This document shows, in pieces, positions 54,901-64,000 of a stretch of 64,000 bases of DNA (position 1 is the first letter of the stretch; each line of letters opens with the position of its first letter). The stretch lies in the NCBI RefSeq assembly GCF_020283565.1, contig NC_060065.1, positions 16,964,866 through 17,028,865 on the forward strand. The letters are read 5' to 3'. This stretch comes from Trifolium pratense. Taxonomy: Eukaryota > Streptophyta > Magnoliopsida > Fabales > Fabaceae. A program made the position numbers and the translations under genes. The notes below the pieces were generated by a model, which saw only the letters and a list, made by a program, of their open reading frames with translations, made no database searches and was not told the origin of the DNA.

Positions 54901-55439
54901 CAAATGATTTGCCCCTTCGATTTATACTTGGTACATGTTTGTTTGTTGGATTACCAATTTTTTCATTCTTGACTCAAGATGCATGCTTCAATCTTCTGAT
55001 GTTGGATTATCAATTTTTTCATTCTTGATTCAGATGCTTCAATCTTCTACTTTTGTTTTAATAAAGAACATACCATTTTGTGAGTGAAAAATTTAACTGT
55101 GGTATACAAATCTATGAGATTTTTTGTTTTTTGTTGGAAAGAAATATTTTTTCTGCACTATATGAGCCTAAATTTTAAAACAGTTGGCGAACTATATTCA
55201 TTATGTACAAGTTGAACAAGTTGGATGATAGTTCTTTAATGTGAATTGTCCATCTGATTTGAAATTACTTTTTGTAATTTGAAAAAAGATGATATAAACC
55301 CCAACTTTGATGGTAGGAATGGATGAATATTTTTTTTCTCTCCAAGATTCTGTAATTGTTGGGATGCCTGAGCTATTTTAAAGAAAAAATACATGATGCC
55401 CACTTTATTTATAATGTAAAAATTTACAATGCTTTAAAT

Positions 55440-57260
55440 TCATTATGAGTGTAAATTTGTATTCACAATATAAGGATGGTATCTATTGAGCTTTTATGAC
55501 GTGAATGCAATTCGATTTCGATACTGCAAGATAATATATGAGCCTAAATTTTGAGACTATCGGCTGCTTCGATGAATATTATTTGTTATATAAACGGTTG
55601 CTAGTATTTGGAAGCCTCATTGACCGTAAAAACATTATGAACACTTTACTCATAATGTAAAAGTTGCATGATGCCTTCGATGCGATATCAATATGAATTG
55701 AATTTGATTCATTCATATTATATGGGATGGATTATTGGATGCCGATGACCCGAAAGGAACCAATGAATATTATTTGTTGCTAGTATTTGGATGCCTCATT
55801 GACCGTATAAAACATTATGAACTCTTTACTCATAATGTAAAAGTTGTCTGATGCCTTCGATGTGATATTGATATGAATTGAATTTGATTCATTCATAATA
55901 TGAGGGATGGATTATTGGATGCCTGATGACCCGAAAGGAATCAATGAATATTATCTATTTTATAAAATGTTGCTAGCTAGTATTTGGATGCCTCATTGAC
56001 GATAAAAAACATTATGAATCCTTTTGTGCTGGATTTTATGTTTGTACTTTGTATGTGGCTGCCTTAAAATACAAGATGGCTGCACAATCATATAGGACCG
56101 TTTTTAGTCTGTATTGCTTCGACATTCAAGTAGTTATAACTTTGATAAAACCCCGCTTTCTTTATTAATGAGAATCCGGTGGTAAATTTTGTCATGTGAA
56201 TATTCAGTACTTTGATCTGTTGATGACCGTCCTGGACTTTCTGTTCTTTCTGTTTTGTTTGGTTTTAAAGATAACTGGTGAAGTCAAGCAAGATGCAGTT
56301 CTAAATGGAAAATATTTTTATACATATAAAATAAAACCATCATAAGTGAAAAATCTACCTGAAAATAATCATTTTTATGATATTGCTATCATAATTAATT
56401 AGCTACAGTTGAGCTATCAATATGAATATGAATTGAATTTGATTCATTCATAATATAAGGGATGGATTATTGGATGCCGATGACCCGATAGGAACCAATG
56501 AATATTATTGTTGCTAGTATTTGGATGTCTCATTGACCGTAAAAAAAACATTATGAACTCTTTACACATAATGTAAAAGTTGTCTGATGCCTTCGATGCA
56601 ATATTGATATGAATTGAATTTGATTCATTCATAATATGAGGGATGGATTATCGGATGCCTCAATGACCCCAAAGGAATCAATGAATATTATCTATTTTAT
56701 AAAATGTTGCTAGTATTTGGATGCCTCATTGACCATAAAAAAACATTATGAATTCTTTACTCATAATGTAAAAGTTGCCCGATGCCTTCGATGCGATATT
56801 AATATGAATTGAATTTAATTCATTCTTAATATAAGGGATGGATTATTGGATGTCTTGATGACCCGAAAGAAACCAATGAATATTATTTGTTAAAGTGTTG
56901 CTAGTACATTTTTGGATGTCTCATTGACTGTAAAATAAACATTATGAACTCTTTAATCATAATGTTAAAGTTACATGATGCCTTCATTGCGATATTGACA
57001 TGAATTGAATTTGATTTATTCAAAATATAAGCGATAGATTATAGGATGTCTCGATGACTGGAGAAGAATCAATGAATATTATTTGTTATATAAACTGCTG
57101 CTAATATTTGGACGCCTCAGTGACCGTAAAGAACATTATGAACTCTTTACTGATAATGTAAAAGTTGTTGGCTGCCTTCGATGCGATATTGATATGATTT
57201 GAATTTTGATTCATTCAAAATATATGAGATGGATTCGTTGAGATATAATGACCATAAATG
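55440..57260. repeat. ~195-bp tandem repeat array, block A
   Basis: Units contain CTTTACTCATAATGTAAAAG, GATGCCTTCGATGCGATATT and TAAGGGATGGATTATTGGAT. Unit markers fall at about 55647, 55823, 56555, 56752, 56948 and 57138, so spacing is roughly 176-197 bp with one gap. Units are diverged and partly truncated. It lies between splice-site-bearing fragments, i.e. in intron-like position. Confidence 0.8.
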
Positions 57261-57579
57261 CAATCATAGAATGTGTATTTTGCTTTTTTGAGCTGTTTCA
57301 GTAACCATATTGGTTTGCATTGCTCTGTTTATTATTGTTAATAATATTTTTTAATGTCATTTGACCTTTTAAAACACATGTTGGGCCATAGGTCTACATA
57401 AAATATACAATGCCCAAAATATCTATGCAGCCATCTCAGTAGACGCCACATACATTTCTGCTCCCTCACACTCTTGCCTCTGTAGACCCTTCATTTCCTG
57501 AAATCAGTGTCCGGCTGATTTACTTGCAAGTTGTAAGTGTGTTTCTGTAACTAAGAGTTATACTTATCTGCATTTGATC

Positions 57580-57674
57580 ACAGTGGGGAACAAGCACACA
57601 TTATGTATTCGATGGAAGAGTTAATGCCATCTCGTGTGCTGAGTTTCGAAAAGCAATTTATTCATTTGCTCAGG
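57580..57674 (+). pseudogene. Fused exon fragment: WDR11-like start joined to FRKAIYSFAQ end
   Basis: After acceptor GATCACAG the sequence reads SGEQAHIMYSMEELMP, as at 58955, then switches to sequence shared with 54826-54856 (FRKAIYSFAQ in another frame), ending at CAG/GTAATTG. This is a join of two duplicated exons and shows where the block duplication was made. Confidence 0.6.
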
Positions 57675-57839
57675 TAATTGAATTTTGATCTTTTAATTGT
57701 AATTTTGGAATTTCGTTACAAAAGATTAGCTCCTTCGATTTATAATTGGTACATGTTTCAATCTTTTGCTGTTGGACTACGGACTACCAATTTTTTATGA
57801 CTTGAATGCAATTCTATACTGTGGGATGAAATATGAGCC

Positions 57840-58840
57840 TAACTGTTGAGAATATTGGCTGCCTTGATGACCTGAAATGAATCGATGAATATTATTTCTT
57901 ATATAAATTGTTGCTAGTATTTGGAAATCCCATTGACTGTAAAAAAACATTATGAACTCTTTACTCATAATGTAAAAGTTGCCTGATGCCTTTGATGCGA
58001 TATCGATATGAATTGAATTTGATTCATTCACAATATAAGGGATTCATAATATAAGGGATGGATTATTAGATGCCATGATGACCCAAAAACAATCTATGAA
58101 TATTATTTGTTATATGAACTGTTCCTAGTATTTTGAAGCCTCATTGACCGTAAGAACATTATGAACACTTCACTCATGATGTAAAAGTTGCCTGGTGCCT
58201 TCGATGTGATATTAATATGAATTGAATTTGACTCATTCATAATATAAGGGATGGATTATTGGATGCCTCAATGACCCGAAAGGAACCAATGAATATTATT
58301 TGTCATATATAAATTGTTGCTACTATTTGGATGCCTCATTGACCATAAAAAACATTATGAACTCTTTACTCATAATGTAAAAGTTGCCTGATGCCTTCGA
58401 TACAATATTGATATGAATTTGATTCGTTCATAATATGAGGGATGGATTATTGGATGCGTCGATGACCCGAAAGGAATCAACGTATATCATCTGTTTTATA
58501 AAATGTTGCTAGTATTTGGATGCCTCATAGACCATTAAAAAACATTATGAATTCTTTACTCATAATGTAAAAGTTACATGATGCCTTCGATGCGATATTG
58601 ACATGAATTGAATTTGATTTATTCAACATATAAGGGATAGATTATTGAATGTCTCAATGACTGGAAAAGAATCAATGAATATTGTTCGTTATATAAACTG
58701 CTGCTAATATTTAGATGCCTCAATGACCATAAAAAACCATTATGAACTCTTTACTTGATAATGTAAAAGTTGTTGGATGGTTTCGATGCGATATTGATAT
58801 GAATTGAATTTTGATTCATTCAAAATATATGAGATGGATT
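57840..58840. repeat. ~195-bp tandem repeat array, block B
   Basis: Unit markers at about 57955, 58160, 58360, 58553 and 58746, spacing 193-205 bp. The last two units match, in order and detail, the last two of block A (GACATGAATTGAATTTGATT, then TGTTGG-type units), so block B is a shortened duplicate of block A. Confidence 0.8.
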
Positions 58841-58954
58841 CATACACTCTTTTGCCTCTCCAGACCCTTCATTTCCTGAAATCAGTGTCTAGCTGATTTA
58901 CTTGCAAGTGTGTTTCTGTAACAAAGGGTTATACTTATCTGAATTTGATCACAG

Positions 58955-60940
58955 TGGGGAACAAGCACACATTATGTATTTGATGGAAGAGTTAATGCCA
59001 TTTGTTGGTACCTCCGTCCCTTCTCCTTCGATACATTCCGTCGTTTTATGCCAATCAGACACCACTCTCCAGAACATTGGCAAGAACTATTCTGGCATAC
59101 CTAGTTCTCCTTTACCTTCACGAGGATTTTGATAATCCTTTTGACTTTTGTGACGAGTCCCACATTATTTCTAAGATACATTTGATCTCCATATCCGATG
59201 ATGGAAAATTATGGGACTGACTCTTGACTGCTGAAGTGAATGCAGACAGACACTCAAAAGGATGATAAGAAGTTGGGTTTGGTCAATGATGAATCCACAG
59301 CAGCATTACATGGAGCCAACTCTGACACCATGGTGTCTTTTGCTGGTGGACGGGAACTGAATGTAGGCAGGCCGCTGGATCATCCCAATGATAATAAAAG
59401 CCACTTGCTAAGCTCAACCTTCAATCATGAAGAAATTTCAATGACGGTAAGACTGTACTTACAAACTTGGTTTTTTTTTTTTTTTGTTGATCAGAACTTG
59501 TTTTGTCTTATTTGAAGCCCTTGCAATCAAATAGACAGTGTGCATTTGTAGATATATATTTTTTATTACATAAACAAAGGAAAAACTTACCATGTAAATA
59601 TAAAATATTGCATTGGGAGGGAATGTCTTGTGTCATATGACTGCACAATGAGTGTATTTATAATACTAAATTGATTTTTGTTCATTGCTTGTAGTCCATG
59701 ATCTTAGTATTTGAATAATATTTAATTGCTACCGCTTCTTCATATATTCCACCAATTTGTTAAGACGAACCAAATAGTTGCAACCAAATTTTGAAGTTCC
59801 CCATTTCCTATCAAATGTAATTTCAATATGTTTTCACTTGTCTAACTTTTATTAATTCTGCTTCTGATATTCAATCAATTGGGAAAGGCAGAACAGATAG
59901 TCAAAACCAATTTTTGAAGTTCCCCATATCCTGTTTCCTTTTTTATTCTTTTGAGGTTTGATATAAATGCTAGAGCTTCAAAGCATTAATATATTAAATG
60001 TAATTTTTATTCAAGATAAAAGGGGGTTGTTGCCATAAGAGGTTGATTCTTGATAGTTAGTTAATTTATAGGGATTTTATAAGGCTAACTTAGAACACCA
60101 TTTAATGATAGTACAACTAGAGTACTGTTTAGATTCTGTATGGATTAGAGAAGTTATGGCAGGCATATCATTAAATTTGCCAAGTGTCAGTTAAGTAAAT
60201 ATGTGGCTATAAAAAGTATTGCTATTTGGAAAATGAGAAATAATTGTAATCAAATTTGTTACTATAACCAGATGCACACTGGAGAGTGGAGAGTAAGGAA
60301 AAGAGAAAGACAGGTTCAGTAGCTGTCATATTCTCTTTTCATTGGATTTGTGTCTGTCGCCCATAACTAAATACTAGTTTAATTGCAAAATCGCAAAATC
60401 CATGGATTCTACGACTTTGATCCCGATTCTGCTAACCATGTTTCTAACTGCACTAAGATAGAAAAGTTGCATCAAAATAAAGCAAAATGCATGCATACTT
60501 TAAAGGAATGAGAATACGCGGTAATCCATATTTTTAGATTCTGGAAGGTGATCACAATCCTCTGGATATTTTGAAAAGTGGTCTGAAAGATGAAAATCCA
60601 TTCTGGTCATTGAACCAACTAATAAAATAATGGGTTATTTTTTCATAGAGGAAGATAATAGGATCATACATTCTTAAATTGGAGCCAGAGTTCTAATTAT
60701 TTGACTCATAATCTTTGTGCTAATCTGGGTCCTGGCTTATTATCTATGCGAGAAAACTGCATCTAAATGCTAATGCTAGGTAGCACTTATTAAGATTTCC
60801 TGTGTCGGTTTCAAAATTTTGATGTTTACATCCTTGCCTTTTCCTTCTGATGCAGATTAGCCTAGTTGGACAGCTCCAGCTTCTCTCTTCAACGGTGACT
60901 ATGCTGGCAGTACAAACCCCTTCTCTGACTGCCAGTAAAG
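58955..60940 (+). pseudogene. WDR11: WDR11-like WD-repeat protein fragments
   Basis: Exon-like 58955-59446 encodes GEQAHIMYLMEELMPFVGTS, PSIHSVVLCQSDTTLQNIG, RGFDNPFDFCDES, and LGLVNDESTAALHGANSD. After an intron (donor 59447, acceptor 60855), 60856-60940 encodes ISLVGQLQLLSSTVTMLAV. This is the middle of the plant WDR11-like transducin family (a Golgi/trafficking-associated WD40 protein). It is dead: TGG to TGA at about 59218, a frameshift near 59240, and loss of similarity at about 60935, where repeat-array sequence begins. The rest of the >1,000-residue protein is absent. Confidence 0.8.
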
Positions 60941-61672
60941 GAAGCATTGTCAATTTACTTATAATTTAAAAGTTGTCTGATGCCTTCAATGTTATATTAT
61001 ATGAATTGGATTTTATACATTCATAATAGAAGCGATGGATTTGTTGTGATTTAATGACCCTGAATGCAAATATAGACGGAGAATTGCCACTGTGAGATGG
61101 AATATGGGATGCTTCGATGACCGAAACAGAATTATGGTAATTATTTGTTCTATAAATGTTTCAAGTAGGTGGATGCTATCTTAAATGGTATTTTGATATG
61201 TGAAATTTTATTCCTTTAAAATATAATAATGGATGAATCTATTGTGCTTTTATGATTCTTACTGCAATCCTAGATTGAGAGTTGTCGCATGAGATAGAAC
61301 ATGAGATGTCTCGATGATTTGAAATGAATCATTCATATTATTTGTTCCATGAATTTTGAAATGTTGGTATGACTCATTGACCCTAAGGAAACATGAATAT
61401 CTTACTCATAATGTAAAAGTTGGATGCTGATGTAAATGAGATATTGATATGAAATTTGATTCATAATATAAGAGACAAATTTGTTGTCCTTTTTATGACC
61501 TGAATTGGATGCAATTCTAAAATGTTAATTGCCACTATAAAATAAAATATGGGATGCTTCGATGATCCGAAACGAACCCTGAATATTATTTGTTCCATGA
61601 ATTTAGAAGTTGTGAGATGCCTCCTTGAATCTAAAAGAAATATTATAAACATTTTACTCATAACTCATAATT
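60941..61672. repeat. Diverged ~195-bp repeat units
   Basis: Further copies of the repeat (TTACTTATAATTTAAAAGTT near 60950, TTACTCATAATGTAAAAGTT near 61402) are more diverged than in blocks A and B. No genes are seen. Confidence 0.6.
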
Positions 61673-61687
61673 TAAAAGTATTGTTCT
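61673..61687. repeat. Left 15-bp duplication of mTERF retrocopy
   Basis: TAAAAGTATTGTTCT here is repeated exactly at 62119-62133, on both sides of the mTERF fragment. The sequence TT/AAAA at the insertion point fits an L1-type endonuclease site. Confidence 0.8.
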
Positions 61688-62118
61688 TCAGTGATTAATT
61701 TTGGGATAGCTTTGATGGCCAAGAAAGGTATGAGTGAAAAACTTTGGGATGAGAAAGTTGATACCTTCAAGAAATGGGGTTGGTCTGATGAAGTTGTTTC
61801 TCATGGATTTAGGTCACATCCTGGTGTTATGTTGGTTTCAATTGATAAGATTAATTTGGTGATGAGTTTTTGGGTTAATCAATTGGGTTGGAATTCCTTG
61901 GCAATTACTAAAAAGCCACTTGTTTGAAGTTATAGTTTGCAGAAAAGGATCATTCCAAGGGCCTTAGTTCTGCAATATCTTCTGATGAAAGGTTTAAGAA
62001 ACAAGGATGCAAGCTTAGTTATACCCTTTACTTATACTGAGGATTTGTTTTTGAACAAGTTTGTTTTCTCCTTTAAAGAGGAATCTGATTATCTATTAAA
62101 GCTATATAAGTCAAAAAA
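61688..62118 (+). pseudogene. 5'-truncated mTERF-family retrocopy
   Basis: Encodes the C-terminal ~140 residues of a plant mTERF protein: LMAKKGMSEKLWDEKVDTFK, KWGWSDEVV, PGVMLVSIDKINLVMSFWVN, QLGW, then KRIIPRALVLQYLLMKGLRN and FSFKEESDYLLKLY. These nucleic-acid-binding helical-repeat proteins act in organelle gene expression. One TGA (about 61926) interrupts the frame. The copy lacks its 5' part, ends in AAGTCAAAAAA, and is bounded by an exact 15-bp direct repeat, the features expected of LINE-mediated retroposition. Confidence 0.85.
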
Positions 62119-62133
62119 TAAAAGTATTGTTCT

Positions 62134-63124
62134 ATAAATTTGGCAAGTGATGCGATTCCTTATTGACCCTTAGGAATGATATTTAGCGTTTTTATGAAAA
62201 TGAATTCTAGTATGAGAATTGCCAATATATTACTCAACATGATCATAAGTTTTGTAATTGTTTGGTTACCTTGATTACCTGAAAGGAATCAATATATTTG
62301 ATTTCTTCCATGATCATATATGAATCATTATGAACTTTTTGTTCTAATAGTTGGATGATGCGTTAAATATGATATTGGTATGAGTAAGAATTTATATTTG
62401 TAATACAAGCAATAAGCAATGATATATATTTTGCTTTTATAAGTTTAATGCAATACTATAATGAGAATGACCACTGAGAAACATAATTTGCTCCATTTTA
62501 TAGTTGTTGGGAAGTTTCGATGACTGGGAAGGAATCCAAGTATTGCTGGTTCAATTAATTTTTTCAGTGTCGGCTGCGTAGACGACCCTCTAAAAGAAGC
62601 ATTGTGAACATTTTACTCAAAAGTCGGATGATGACTTGATATGAATTTTTATGATAATATCTACTGTAAGCTTTGATGATTCTAAACACAATTCTTGCCC
62701 GTGACTTGCCACTATGAGATGGGATCATATTCCATGATATTAAAAAGTGGGGTGGTATATATGAGCCTAATAACCCTGAATTTGATTGCAGGAATCAATG
62801 AATATTTTTTGCTTCTTGAGTTTTGTAAGTATTGGGATGCCTCCATGACCATTGAAGAAACTACACCATGAACAATTTATTCATAATGGAAAAGCTTGAT
62901 GATGCCTAAACATTAGTTTGAATATTAATTTTTAATCATCAAAATATTAAGAATGATATATTGTGTTTTTATGACCCTAAATGCAATTATGTAATGTGAA
63001 ATGCCATTGTGAGATACAATATGTTTTCTGAATCTAACTATCGGGTGGTATGCATGAGTTTAGTAACTCCAACTTCAACTGAAAGATGAACATACTTTGC
63101 TCAACGGTTTTTTTGAATTCACCT
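62134..63124. other. AT-rich DNA with decayed ~195-bp repeat copies
   Basis: Faint copies of the repeat motifs (e.g. CATTTTACTCAAAAGTCGGA near 62606, TTATTCATAATGGAAAAGC near 62876) persist. No gene is supported. Confidence 0.45.
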
Positions 63125-64000
63125 ACTCAATGGGGAGGAAGGCATGTTGACAGATTCCGCGGAATTGGAGAATCACATTTTCAATTATTTTCAAAACATC
63201 TTCAGTGGTGCCACCACGTGTATCCCCAATACTTTGGTCCAAGAATGTATTCCTAGCCTGGTATCTGGTGAGGATAATGTAGCGTTAGTGCGTTTGCCGT
63301 CTCCTGCTGAGATTAAATCTTCCGTGTTTGAGATGAATGGAGATGGTGCTCCGGGTCCGGATGGCTACAGTGGATATTTCTATCAGACCTTTTGGGATAT
63401 TATTCACCATGACATAATTGCTTCGGTTCATCCCTAATTTCAATTCCAGTCTTCTAATCTTGATTCCAAAGTCCCCGGGTGCATATACTATTGCGAAGTT
63501 CAGGCCAATTGCTCTGGCGAATTTTCAATTCAAGATTATCACCAAGATCCTAGCGGACAGGTTGTCTCTGATTGCTTCTAAAATTATTTCCACACATCAA
63601 CGTGGCTTCATCCCAGGAAGACATATATCAAACTGTGTTATTGTGACGTCTGAAGCCATTAATATTCTTTCTAAGAAATGCTTTGCAGGTGACATTGCTC
63701 TCAAAATCGACATTCAAAAGGCTTTTGATACTATTGATTGGTTGTTTTTGATGTACGTCTTACGCAAATTTGGGTTTGGTAACACCTTTTGTGACTGGAT
63801 TTCTGAAATTTTACACTCCGCGAGATTATCAGTTCTTGTCAATGGTAGGTCTGTGGGTTATTTTAATTCTGACAGGTGTTCGGCAAGGGGACCCTCTGTC
63901 ACCTTTGCTGTTCTGTATTGCTGAAGAGGTGTTTATCCGGTGCATCTCCAAGGCAATGACGGCAGGTGCTTTACAACCTATGACCCTTTATCACGGCATT
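63125..64000 (+). pseudogene. LINE (L1-type) reverse transcriptase, frameshifted, continues past the window
   Basis: Begins with LTDSAELENHIFNYFQNIFS and GDGAPGPDGYSGYFYQTFW (RT N-terminal region), then, after a frame change near 63415-63440, SLLILIPKSPGAYTIAKFRP, IALANFQFKIITKILADRLS, QRGFIPGRHISNCVIV, ALKIDIQKAFDTIDW. A second shift lies near 63885, where VRQGDPLSPLLF-type sequence moves to another frame. The FADD catalytic motif would lie beyond the window. The element appears 5'-truncated near 63125 and inactive. Confidence 0.85.

Noticed and set aside
55440..58840. CRISPR-like direct repeats
   Set aside because: Units are ~195 bp, diverged and contiguous with no short unique spacers; this is a eukaryotic tandem repeat.
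60744..60953. 69-codon minus-strand frame
   Set aside because: It is the antisense of the WDR11-like exon at 60856-60940 and has no own support.
63418..63924. Intact LINE reverse transcriptase
   Set aside because: The upstream RT part is in another frame, conserved RQGDPLSP sequence is frameshifted, and the remainder is outside the window.

Overview
The window is plant nuclear DNA, most likely from a papilionoid legume. Genes are sparse and split by GT-AG introns, intergenic DNA is very AT-rich, and the space is filled with nested LTR elements, MULE-type foldback elements, Stowaway elements, SINE-like units and LINE relics whose style I associate with the Medicago/Trifolium group. The species assignment is inference; no prokaryotic or organellar signature was seen.

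Layout. 1-4.3 kb: a plastid-type isoprenylcysteine/phospholipid methyltransferase-family membrane protein on the minus strand. 4.3-8.4 kb: three foldback elements with perfect 9-bp target duplications, a Stowaway element and another small element. 8.6-19.7 kb: a complete, very young Ty3/gypsy element of the Tat type (minus strand). It has LTRs that look identical, a 5-bp duplication and an intact 1898-residue Gag-Pol, plus two genes running the opposite way, each with its own TATA box. 20.2-28.5 kb: an inverted repeat of a SUVH histone methyltransferase fragment (pre-SET plus start of SET). Its left arm is split by a Ty1/copia element with nearly identical LTRs but a dead interior, and its right arm by a hAT-type element with an 8-bp duplication. 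29.8-32.2 kb: nested small elements.

32.4-38.8 kb: two tandem REM-type B3-domain genes. 39-40.2 kb: LINE and copia relics. 41.1-44.45 kb: a six-exon minus-strand gene with only the Brf1 TBP-binding homology region of TFIIIB. 44.5-49.4 kb: small elements, SINE-like units and a candidate short Helitron. 49.7-51.5 kb: a truncated peroxiredoxin IIE followed by a frameshifted RPA1-like (DUF223) gene. 53.3-54.5 kb: a candidate Helitron carrying an unrecognised 169-codon ORF. 54.6-61 kb: broken WDR11-like WD-repeat gene fragments inside a locally duplicated block filled with ~195-bp tandem repeats. 61.7-62.1 kb: a 5'-truncated mTERF retrocopy flanked by a 15-bp duplication. 63.1 kb to the end: a frameshifted LINE reverse transcriptase.

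Genes that look functional are the methyltransferase-family gene, the two B3 genes, probably the Brf1-like mini-gene, and the Tat element with its antisense genes. Most other coding sequence is captured or decayed fragments. The most interesting structure is the SUVH inverted repeat: it could fold into a long hairpin aimed at heterochromatin writers, and it lies directly downstream of a young, same-strand LTR.
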